A DNA stretch of 64,000 nt. It comes from Kitasatospora atroaurantiaca. GTDB taxonomy: Bacteria > Actinomycetota > Actinomycetes > Streptomycetales > Streptomycetaceae. The DNA is taken from positions 4,526,001 to 4,590,000 of the forward strand of contig NZ_VIVR01000001.1 in the NCBI RefSeq assembly GCF_007828955.1. The letters run 5' to 3'. Shown in pieces: positions 8,827 through 16,124 of the stretch (its first letter is position 1; every line of letters starts with the position of its first letter). Below the pieces are notes generated by a model. It was not told the DNA's origin, did not search any database, and saw only the letters and a program-made list of their open reading frames with translations. Made by a program: the position numbers and the translations under genes.

Positions 8827-9747
8827 ATGACTGAGACGAACGCCCGCATCCCCGTCACGAAGGCCGTTGTGCCTGCTGCCGGTCTGGGGACCCGCTTCCT
8901 GCCGGCCACCAAGGCGACACCCAAGGAGATGCTGCCGGTCGTCGACAAGCCTGCCATCCAGTACGTCGTGGAGGAGGCTGCCGCCGCCGGCCTCTCCGAC
9001 ATACTGATGGTCACCGGCCGCAACAAGCGAGCCCTCGAGGACCACTTCGACCGGGCGTACGAGCTCGAGGAGCTGCTCGCCCGTAAGGGTGACCACGACC
9101 GGCTGCGCCGCGTCCAGGAGTCCGTCCAGCTCGCCAACATGCACTACGTCCGCCAGGGCGACCCCAAGGGCCTCGGCCACGCCGTCCTGGTCGCCGAGCA
9201 GCACGTGGCCGGCCAGCCCTTCGCCGTCCTGCTCGGCGACGACCTGATCGACCCGCGCGACCCGCTGCTCTCCCGCATGATCGAGGTGCAGCAGGAGCTG
9301 GGCGGCTCCGTCGTGGCGCTGATGGAGGTCGACCCCTCCCAGATCCACCTGTACGGCTGCGCCGCGGTGAAGCCCAACGGCTTCGGTGAGGACGTCTTCC
9401 GGATCACCGACCTGGTCGAGAAGCCCGAGACCGCCGACGCCCCGTCGAACTACGCCGTGATCGGGCGCTACATCCTCGACCCGGCCGTCTTCGACGTGCT
9501 GCGCGAGACCGCGCCCGGCCGCGGCGGCGAGATCCAGCTCACCGACGCCCTGCGCGAGCTCGCCTCCCGTGACGAGACCGCCGGCGGCCCGGTGCACGGT
9601 GTGCTGTTCAAGGGCCGCCGCTACGACACCGGCGACCGCGCGGACTACCTTCGCGCTATCGTCCGACTGGCGTGCGAGCGTGAGGACCTCGGCCCGGAGT
9701 TCCGCTCCTGGCTCAAGGACTTCGTGGCCACCGAGATGCAGGGCTGA
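8827..9747 (+). CDS. galU: UTP-glucose-1-phosphate uridylyltransferase
   Basis: A 306-residue cytoplasmic enzyme that makes UDP-glucose from UTP and glucose-1-phosphate. The nucleotide-binding segment GLGTRFLPATKATPKEML is at about 18-35. VDKPAIQYVVEEA, the Asp-bearing LLGDDLI and the substrate loop ITDLVEKPE follow in the expected order, and length fits the family. The product feeds cell-wall glycopolymers and the Leloir pathway, whose galTEK genes are also in this window. AAGG stands 8-10 bases before the ATG. It heads the run with glp, moaC and mog; the 25-bp gap to glp suggests one transcript. Confidence 0.95.
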   Translation: MTETNARIPVTKAVVPAAGLGTRFLPATKATPKEMLPVVDKPAIQYVVEEAAAAGLSDILMVTGRNKRALEDHFDRAYELEELLARKGDHDRLRRVQESVQLANMHYVRQGDPKGLGHAVLVAEQHVAGQPFAVLLGDDLIDPRDPLLSRMIEVQQELGGSVVALMEVDPSQIHLYGCAAVKPNGFGEDVFRITDLVEKPETADAPSNYAVIGRYILDPAVFDVLRETAPGRGGEIQLTDALRELASRDETAGGPVHGVLFKGRRYDTGDRADYLRAIVRLACEREDLGPEFRSWLKDFVATEMQG

Positions 9748-9772
9748 CGACTGAGAAGGCGAGTGTGAGGCG

Positions 9773-11077
9773 ATGACCGGGTCCACGGAGAGCAGCTGCT
9801 GCACGGAGGCCGAGGGCCCGGTCCCCCGCATGTGGACGGTCGACGAGCACCTCGCCGACGTCCTCGGGCACATCGCGCCGCTGCCCTCGATCGAGCTCCA
9901 ACTGCTCGACGCCCAGGGCTGCCACCTCGACGAGGACGTGGTCGCGGCCGGCGACCTGCCGCCCTTCGACAACAGCTCGATGGACGGCTACGCGGTCCGC
10001 ACCGCCGACACCGCGGGCGCCACCTCGCAGTACCCGTCGGTGCTCACCGTCGTCGGGGACATCGCGGCGGGCGCGGGCGAACTGCCCAAGATCGGCCCCG
10101 GCCAGGCCGCCCGGATCATGACCGGCGCGCCGATGCCCCCCGGCGCCGAGGCCGTCGCCCCCGTCGAGTGGACGGACGGCGGCACCGGCTCCGGCCGGGC
10201 CGCCGACAGCATGGGTGCGCCCGTCGAGAACGAGGAGGTCCGGGTACTCCGCCCGGTCACCGAGGGAGCCCACATCCGCCGCCGGGGCAGCGACATCGCG
10301 GCGGGGGACCAGGTCCTCACCACCGGCACCCTGCTCGGCCCCACCCAGCTCGGCCTGCTCGCCGCCATCGGCCGCGGCACCGTCCGGGTCCGCCCGCGCC
10401 CGCGCGTCGTGGTGCTCTCGACCGGCAGCGAACTCGTCCAGCCCGGCGATCCGGTGGGCCCGGGCCAGATCTCCGACTCCAACAGCTACACCCTCACGGC
10501 CGCGGCCCGGGACGCCGGTGCCATCGCCTACCGGGTCGGCGGCGTCCCCGACGACGCGGCGGTCCTGCGCGCCGTGCTGGAGGACCAGCTCGGCCGGGCC
10601 GACCTGATCGTGACCAGCGGCGGGGTCAGCGTCGGCGCGTACGACGTGGTCAAGGAGGTCTTCGAGAGCTACGGCGGCGTCGACTTCCGCCGGCTGAGGA
10701 TGCAGCCCGGCAAGCCGCAGGGCTTCGGCCGGATCGGCGACGGCGTCCCCCTGCTGGCCCTGCCCGGGAACCCGGTCAGCTCGTACATCTCCTTCGAGCT
10801 CTTCGTCCGGCCGGTGATCCGCACAATGCTCGGCGCGCCCGACATCCACCGGCCGGTCGTGCAGGCCGTCTGCGGCGCCGACCTGCGGTCCCCGGCGGGG
10901 CGGCGGCAGTTCCTGCGCGGCTGGTACTCCCCGGACGGCTCGGTGCAGGCGGTCGGCGGCGAGGGATCGCACCTGGTCGGCGCGCTCGCCCGGGCCAACT
11001 GCCTGATCACCGTCCCCGAGGACACCACCTCCGTGGCGGCCGGCAGCACCGTTGATGTGGTCCTTCTGACGGACTGA
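9773..11077 (+). CDS. glp: gephyrin-like molybdotransferase Glp (MoeA family)
   Basis: A 434-residue MoeA-family protein. It has [14 protein letters not shown] near residues 63-76, the GxPMPPGADAVxPxE-type segment (about 118-131), a central MogA-like domain with LSTGSELV and TSGGVSVG, and the LPGNPVSS loop. MoeA enzymes insert molybdate into adenylylated molybdopterin. In actinobacteria this locus encodes Glp, a MoeA homologue described in Corynebacterium as binding FtsZ and a membrane receptor, GlpR. The location four genes before sepX/glpR supports that reading, but a pure cofactor role cannot be excluded. Confidence 0.88.
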   Translation: MTGSTESSCCTEAEGPVPRMWTVDEHLADVLGHIAPLPSIELQLLDAQGCHLDEDVVAAGDLPPFDNSSMDGYAVRTADTAGATSQYPSVLTVVGDIAAGAGELPKIGPGQAARIMTGAPMPPGAEAVAPVEWTDGGTGSGRAADSMGAPVENEEVRVLRPVTEGAHIRRRGSDIAAGDQVLTTGTLLGPTQLGLLAAIGRGTVRVRPRPRVVVLSTGSELVQPGDPVGPGQISDSNSYTLTAAARDAGAIAYRVGGVPDDAAVLRAVLEDQLGRADLIVTSGGVSVGAYDVVKEVFESYGGVDFRRLRMQPGKPQGFGRIGDGVPLLALPGNPVSSYISFELFVRPVIRTMLGAPDIHRPVVQAVCGADLRSPAGRRQFLRGWYSPDGSVQAVGGEGSHLVGALARANCLITVPEDTTSVAAGSTVDVVLLTD

Positions 11078-11192
11078 CCGCACGGCGAGCGAGGAGTGTC
11101 GGCGCCGGATACGAGCGCCCGGAGGCGAGCCGAGCCAAGGGGCGGGGAGGTACGGTAGCGCGGTATTCGCACCGTACCCCTGGAGTTTTCCC

Positions 11193-11690
11193 GTGACCGC
11201 ACCCAACGGCGACCGCCTCACCCACGTCGACGACACCGGCGCCGCCCGAATGGTCGACGTCTCCGAGAAGGCCACCACCGTACGGACCGCGGTGGCCGCC
11301 GGGCGGGTGCGGGTCGCGCCACGCGTGGTCGAGCTGCTGCGCGGCGAGGGCGTCCCCAAGGGCGATGCCCTCGCCGTTGCGCGGATCGCCGGGATCATGG
11401 GCGCCAAGAAGACCCCGGACCTCATCCCGCTCTGTCACCCGATCGCCATCTCCGGTGTGAAGGTCGAGCTCGCCGTGACCGACGAGGCCGTCGAGATCAC
11501 CGCCACCGTGAAGACCGCCGACCGGACGGGCGTCGAGATGGAGGCCCTGACGGCGGTCGCCGTCGCCGGGCTGACCGTGATCGACATGGTGAAGGCCGTC
11601 GACAAGGGCGCCACCATCGAGGACGTCCGCGTGCTCACCAAGACCGGCGGCAAGAGCGGCGACTGGCATGCCCCGGAGGTCTCCCGATGA
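11193..11690 (+). CDS. moaC: cyclic pyranopterin monophosphate synthase
   Basis: A 165-residue enzyme of molybdenum cofactor synthesis that, after MoaA, forms cyclic pyranopterin monophosphate. It shows [10 protein letters not shown] near the N-terminus, PLCHPI with the conserved His, a [11 protein letters not shown] segment and DMVKAVDKG with catalytic Asp/Lys residues. The GTG at 11193 has GGAG 8-11 bases upstream. The 115-bp gap from glp suggests its own promoter or a processing site. It overlaps the next gene by 4 bp (ATGA), a sign of translational coupling. Confidence 0.95.
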   Translation: MTAPNGDRLTHVDDTGAARMVDVSEKATTVRTAVAAGRVRVAPRVVELLRGEGVPKGDALAVARIAGIMGAKKTPDLIPLCHPIAISGVKVELAVTDEAVEITATVKTADRTGVEMEALTAVAVAGLTVIDMVKAVDKGATIEDVRVLTKTGGKSGDWHAPEVSR

Positions 11691-12208
11691 GGGCCCTCGC
11701 CGTCACCGTCTCCAACCGCGCCTCCGCCGGGGTGTACGAGGACAAGGGCGGCCCGCTGCTGGTCGCCGGCCTGCGCGGGATGGGCTTCGAGGTCGACGGC
11801 CCTGAGGTCGTCCCCGACGGCGAGCCCGTCGAGGCGGCGCTGCGCGCGGCCGTCGCCGCCGGCTACGACGTCGTGCTCACCACCGGCGGCACCGGCATCT
11901 CGCCGATGGACCTCACTCCCGAGATGACCGCCCGGGTGATCGACCGTCAGATCCCCGGCATCGCCGAGGCCATCAGGGCGTACGGACGGGAGAAGGTACC
12001 CACCTCCGCCCTGTCCCGGGGGCTGGCAGGCCTCGCCGGACGTACCCTGATCGTCAACCTTCCGGGATCGACCGGCGGGGTCAAGGACGGCCTCGCGGTA
12101 CTGACGCCGCTGCTGGCGCACGCCGTGGACCAGCTCGGCGGAGGCGACCACCCCAGGCCCGATGCCGCTGCCGATACCGGTGCCGCGGCCGAGGGGAGAG
12201 CGCGCTGA
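11687..12208 (+). CDS. mog: molybdenum cofactor biosynthesis protein MogA/MoaB
   Basis: A 173-residue MogA/MoaB-fold protein that adenylylates molybdopterin before molybdate insertion. The family signature [15 protein letters not shown] is at about 65-79, with [13 protein letters not shown] near 124-136. The start ATG overlaps the moaC stop (ATGA). The last 25 residues are a Pro/Ala-rich extension. The stop overlaps the putative CTG start of the next gene, so moaC, mog and the acetyltransferase are probably translated as a coupled set. Confidence 0.92.
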   Translation: MRALAVTVSNRASAGVYEDKGGPLLVAGLRGMGFEVDGPEVVPDGEPVEAALRAAVAAGYDVVLTTGGTGISPMDLTPEMTARVIDRQIPGIAEAIRAYGREKVPTSALSRGLAGLAGRTLIVNLPGSTGGVKDGLAVLTPLLAHAVDQLGGGDHPRPDAAADTGAAAEGRAR

Positions 12209-12831
12209 ACGCCGGATGGCAGGTCGAGCTCCACGAGGGGGACGTCGCCCTGCGCCCGATCCGGGTCCGTGACCAGCGCTCCTGGCAGGACGTCAGCCGG
12301 CGCAACCGGGACTGGCTGCGCCGCTGGGAGGCGACCGTCCCGCCCGCCCTGCCGGGGCGTGCGGCCGGGCCCCGGCCGACGTACCGGCAGATGGTGCGAT
12401 ACCTGCGCGGCGAGGCCGCGGCCGGCCGGATGCTGCCCTTCGTCGTGCTCCACAAGGGCCAACTGGTCGGCCAGCTCACGGTGGGCGGCATCACCTGGGG
12501 GTCGATGTGCTCGGCCAATGTCGGCTACTGGGTCGACGAGTCGGTGGCCGGCCGGGGCATCATGCCAACGGCGGTGGCGCTTTCCGTGGACTATTGCTTC
12601 TCGGTTCTCGGCCTGCACCGGATCGAGGTCTGCATCCGGCCGGAGAACCGGCCGAGCCGGCGGGTGGTGGAAAAGCTGGGCTTCCGCGAGGAGGGAATGC
12701 GCCCACGCTATCTCCACATCGACGGTGACTGGCGGGACCACCTGGTGTACGCACTGACGGTCGAGGAGGTCCCGGAGGGGATGCTGGAGCGCTGGCGGTC
12801 GGTCAGGCGGAGTGGCGCGTACGGTAATTGA
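12205..12831 (+). CDS. GNAT family N-acetyltransferase (RimJ/RimL-like), probable CTG start
   Basis: A 208-residue acetyltransferase if read from CTG at 12205. The opening [20 protein letters not shown] fits the conserved start of these actinobacterial proteins. The acetyl-CoA fold carries VGYWVDESVAGRGIMPTAVA (motif A) and RIEVCIRPENRPSRRVVEKLGF (motif B), as in enzymes that acetylate ribosomal-protein N-termini. There is no ATG, GTG or TTG in frame before residue 63 (ATG at 12391), and starting there would remove part of the fold. GAGGGGAGAG lies 5-14 bases before the CTG, which overlaps the mog stop. The target protein is unknown. Its place between Moco genes and sepX is conserved in streptomycetes. 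Confidence 0.82.
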   Translation: MNAGWQVELHEGDVALRPIRVRDQRSWQDVSRRNRDWLRRWEATVPPALPGRAAGPRPTYRQMVRYLRGEAAAGRMLPFVVLHKGQLVGQLTVGGITWGSMCSANVGYWVDESVAGRGIMPTAVALSVDYCFSVLGLHRIEVCIRPENRPSRRVVEKLGFREEGMRPRYLHIDGDWRDHLVYALTVEEVPEGMLERWRSVRRSGAYGN

Positions 12832-12858
12832 ATATATGTTCGAAATAGATATCGATAT
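12828..12858. promoter_or_regulatory. AT-rich block with LexA-like site and ATATCGATAT palindrome
   Basis: In GC-rich surroundings, about 12826-12905 is unusually AT-rich. TTGAATATATGTTCGA (12828-12843) matches the actinobacterial SOS box TCGAAC-N4-GTTCGA with a perfect right half and a left half 4/6. ATATCGATAT (12849-12858) is a perfect palindrome. Both lie 125-150 bp before sepX and over the stop of the acetyltransferase gene. A regulator for sepX is inference. Confidence 0.35.
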
Positions 12859-12981
12859 GGCATCGGTGCCCCGGCGAGTGGTCACAAATACCGGCAAAAT
12901 AGTCGGAGAATCAGCTTGATCACACGACACGCCGTGCCAAATTGCTGCCAGGCCTTCCCCCGCGCCCGTACCGTGTGAAAC

Positions 12982-14199
12982 GTGAGCAGTAGCGGCCTTA
13001 TCTACGCGGTCATCGTAGGGGCCTGGGCTGCCTATCTGGTGCCGATGTGGCTCCGCAGGCAGGACGAGCTCAACGAGGCACGTCCGACGGAACGCTTCAG
13101 TACCGCGATCCGCCTGCTGGCCGGTCGTTCGGCCATGGAGCGGCGGGCGTCCCGGGCCCTTGGCGACGACACGCGCGACGACGACTCGACCTCGACCTCG
13201 GCTTCGGCCCCGGATGCGAGCCCGACCTCGGTGTCCACCCCTCCGTCCACCTCCATGTCCACGTCCGCCGAGGAACCGCCCGCACCGGGCGAGGCCGCGG
13301 CGGAGTCTGCTCCGGACCCCGCCCCTGCCGCACCGGTGGCGGCGGAGCGTGAGCCGGTACGCCATGAGCCCGTACGCCATGAGCCCGTACGCCGCGATGC
13401 CGCCCAGCGTGAGGCTGCCAAACGCGAGGCCGCCCAGCGCGATGAACCGCGCCGCTCGGCCGAGCGGCGGGCCCGGCTGCTGGCGCGACGCCGCCGGATG
13501 GTCACCACGCTCTTCATGGCCTTCGCGGTCGGTGCGGTGGTCGCGGCGGTCGCGGGTGTGGCCTTCCTCTGGGTCCCGGCCCTGCCGGCGGCCCTCCTCA
13601 CCCTCTACATCGGCCACCTCCGGCGGCTCGAGCGCCAGCGGTACGAGGTCAAGCTGGACCGCGTCCGTGCTGCCCAGGCCGCCGAGCGACTCCGGGACCG
13701 CGAACGGGCACGCTCACGCGAGCACCCACGCGAGCACCCACGCGAGCACTCGCGGGAGCAGGAGGAGCGTCCGGAGCAGGGCCGGCGCCGCACCCCCCAC
13801 GATGCGGCGCACCCGGCCGACGCCGGGCGCCCGCACCTCCGCCTGGCCGCCGACCCCGCCGAGCATGCCGACGGTGGAGAGCAGGGCGCCCAGCCCGAGA
13901 CCCGGGCCTCCGCCCTGGTCGAGGCGACCGACCACGAGGAGTGGGTGGACGGCATGCGCGAACGCAGCGCGGCCGGCCCCGACTCCTGGGAGCCCGTCCC
14001 CGTCCCGCTGCCGACGTACGTGACGGCCCCGGTCGCCCCCCGCGTCAGCCGCGGCCTCGACCTCGGCGCTCGCGGTACCTGGGACTCCGGCCGTCCCGCC
14101 GAGTCCCGGAACACCCCGCTCTTCGACCAGTACGCGGACGCGGCCCCGCCGCCGCCCGAGGACGACTACGTGACCCGCCCCCGGGCCGCCAACGAGTAA
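12982..14199 (+). CDS. sepX: divisome membrane protein SepX/GlpR
   Basis: A 405-residue protein. An N-terminal membrane helix (about 5-22, LIYAVIVGAWAAYLVPMW) is followed by the conserved RRQDELNEARPTERF segment, a long acidic then Pro/Ala-rich linker, two helices at about 174-212 and a disordered Glu/Arg-rich C-terminal half. This layout is that of SepX of Streptomyces and GlpR of Corynebacterium, membrane proteins of the septum that bind FtsZ partners and Glp. Short in-frame tandem repeats (EPVRH three times near 13350-13400; EHPR near 13710-13760) lie in the linkers. GTG at 12982 is taken because it opens the conserved N-terminus. The gene ends with the hairpin at 14221. Confidence 0.88.
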   Translation: MSSSGLIYAVIVGAWAAYLVPMWLRRQDELNEARPTERFSTAIRLLAGRSAMERRASRALGDDTRDDDSTSTSASAPDASPTSVSTPPSTSMSTSAEEPPAPGEAAAESAPDPAPAAPVAAEREPVRHEPVRHEPVRRDAAQREAAKREAAQRDEPRRSAERRARLLARRRRMVTTLFMAFAVGAVVAAVAGVAFLWVPALPAALLTLYIGHLRRLERQRYEVKLDRVRAAQAAERLRDRERARSREHPREHPREHSREQEERPEQGRRRTPHDAAHPADAGRPHLRLAADPAEHADGGEQGAQPETRASALVEATDHEEWVDGMRERSAAGPDSWEPVPVPLPTYVTAPVAPRVSRGLDLGARGTWDSGRPAESRNTPLFDQYADAAPPPPEDDYVTRPRAANE

Positions 14200-14220
14200 C
14201 CCGATCCCCCGCCTCACCCC

Positions 14221-14255
14221 CGCCCCGCCGCCGGTCAGCGCCCTGCGGCGGGGCG
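14221..14255 (+). terminator. hairpin after sepX
   Basis: CGCCCCGCCG pairs exactly with CGGCGGGGCG across a 15-base loop, 22 bp past the sepX stop. No T tract follows, which is common in streptomycetes. Confidence 0.6.
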
Positions 14256-14314
14256 GCCCGCCTCCGGGGGTGGTCACGAGCCCTCCTCGGAAGGTGCTAA
14301 AGTTTCTTCTCGTT

Positions 14315-14467
<153 letters not shown>

Positions 14468-14648
14468 GTTGTGTGGGCTTGTTCGAGGCGCTGTCCGAAC
14501 TCGGCCCGCCTTCGCGAGTGACGTCCGGCGGTCTGCGGCGGTGGTTCGGGGGTGGTCCGAGGTGCGGGAGGCATGCCGGGGCCGCCGCTGGGCGGGTGGC
14601 CAACGGCGGCTGGGGGCCGGAGTCTGCGGGAAGCGGACGGACTGTTCG

Positions 14649-15796
14649 TCAGTCGGTAGGTGGGGGAATTCCGTTGGTGGTGAGTGGCATCGGGGTGAGC
14701 CCGTCATAGTCCTGGCCGCAGTCGGCCTCGATGAGTTCGGAGCTGCTGGTGCGGGTCCAGTCGTGCAGGATCTGCAGGTTGATCATGCAGATCATCAGGG
14801 CGAGCAGGATGCTCTGGGCGACGCGGCCGTGGGCGAGGCGCTTCTTGGGGTCGGCGATGTTGATGCGGTGGCCTTTGGCCCGGCCGTTCAGGCCCTCGTT
14901 GTGCGCCCGGATGGGCTTGTAGGCGTCGTGCCAATCGGGGCTGAGGTGGTGGCGGTCCTGGCGGAACTTGTCGAGTTTGCCCAGGTCGCCGGGGTGGACG
15001 GTGATCGTCGGCTTCTCGCAGATCCGCGGCAGTTCCTTCTTCGGCGGTGGTCGCAGGCGCTCGGCGGGGCTGATCTGGATGCTCGGCTTGGCGGAGGGGT
15101 GGGCCGCCGTGGAGCGGGCGTTGGTGAGGTCCACGACGACGGGGAGGCCGGCCTGGGGTTGGTGAACGCGGTTGAAGCGGGGGCACGTGACCGAGGGCGA
15201 GGGGCCGGCGGCGGGCACTGCAGGCGGATGGTCCCGTTCGGGTCCGGGCCCTGCTTGTGCTTGAGGAAGTAGGGCTCGCGCCGGGCGAGGCGTTCTTGAA
15301 GCTTCTCGTCGGGGTCGCGGACGGTTTTGTCGTCCGGGCCGGTGGTCGCGTTCGCGAGCGCATCGGGCATGCCGGGGCAGGCAAGGGTGCCGTCGACGAG
15401 GATGGCGCCGAGGTGGGTGCCCTGTTTGCCGCGCTGGTTCTGCTTGTAGTCGAGGGCGAGCTGGTAGCCCAGGCGGCGGGCGTCCAGCTGGAAGTGCTCG
15501 GTGGTCTGGTCGGTGTAGGCGCGGTCGGCGGCCAGCAGGCGGAGGGGGAGGTCGAGCGGGGCCAGGGCGGTGAGTGCGTGGACGGCGTTGGGGCCGATGC
15601 GCTTGCCCGGGGTGTCCAGGACTGCCCCGAGGGCGAGCTGGGGGTGCTTGCTGACTCGCTTGCCGGCATGGGGGTGGCCGGTGGGGTGGCGTCGGCTGGC
15701 GGCGACCGGGACCGTCAGGCTGTGGCCGAAGACGCCCTCGGACGCACCCGGGCTGAAATGCCGGCCCGCTGTCGTCTCGATCGAGCCGAGCCCGCC
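14649..15796 (-). pseudogene. DDE transposase-like pseudogene, 5'-truncated and frameshifted
   Basis: Reading leftward, one frame encodes a conserved DDE-type segment (LLAADRAYTDQTTEHFQL, then LGYQLALDYKQNQRG, then EKLQERLARREPYF). At about 15216-15222 the frame must shift by one base to continue as PAAGPSPSVTCPRF and then as NEGLNGRAKGHRI, whose Glu would complete the DDE triad, and ADPKKRLAHGRVAQ. The N-terminal half expected for this large streptomycete family is absent upstream of about 15796. So the gene is truncated and frameshifted and cannot make an active enzyme. A second, shorter remnant of the same family lies at 20551-20890. Confidence 0.7.
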
Positions 15797-15852
15797 GGGT
15801 AATTCGCTCGCGCCGTACGACCCCCGCTCCCTACCATCGTGCTCACCACCAA

Positions 15853-15931
15853 GCGTTGAGCGCTGGGACGCAAGTTGGGCTGTAACCCCTGCTCTCTCCG
15901 GGATGGCGAGGTTCGATTCCTCGGCAACGCA
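15853..15931 (+). tRNA. tRNA-like gene, Tyr-type anticodon GTA, possibly degenerate
   Basis: GCGTTG at the 5' end pairs with CAACGC at the 3' end, CGAGG-TTCGATT-CCTCG forms a proper T-arm, and GGG-CTGTAAC-CCC gives an anticodon loop reading GTA (Tyr). A class II-like variable arm lies between. The D-arm is poor (at best GCG/CGC), pair 7:66 is A-G and pair 28:42 is T-T. It is either a decayed tRNA or an unusual mobile-element tRNA. It ends one base before the tRNA-Trp. Confidence 0.4.
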
Positions 15932-15932
15932 C

Positions 15933-16005
15933 TGGTCCGTAGCTCAGTTGGCAGAGCAGCCGTCTCCAAAGCGGCGTGTCGCAGGTTCGAGTCCTGCCGG
16001 GTCAG
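15933..16005 (+). tRNA. tRNA-Trp(CCA), unusual acceptor stem
   Basis: Cloverleaf: TGGTCCG pairs with CGGGTCA (including two G-T pairs and a rare U1:A72 end pair), D-arm GCTC/GAGC, anticodon loop CTCCAAA giving CCA, T-arm GCAGG-TTCGAGT-CCTGC and discriminator G73, as expected for tryptophan. CCA is not encoded. It looks foldable but differs from the housekeeping actinobacterial tRNA-Trp and lies among mobile remnants, so it may be an extra, imported copy. Confidence 0.75.
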
Positions 16006-16124
16006 CCGAAACCGTCCGGCGGCGCTGGTGCTTCCGGTGCGTGTGCGACTCGCTAGACTCCGCCTGCTTGGCGACTCCTGTGATGGTCATAGGAGTCGGG
16101 CCTGTTTGCATCTGGGGGGAGTTC

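Noticed and set aside
15570-16124. Upstream extension of the secreted protein by 185 codons
   Set aside because: It runs through the transposase pseudogene and both tRNA genes; the ATG at 16125 has a strong ribosome site and opens a signal peptide.
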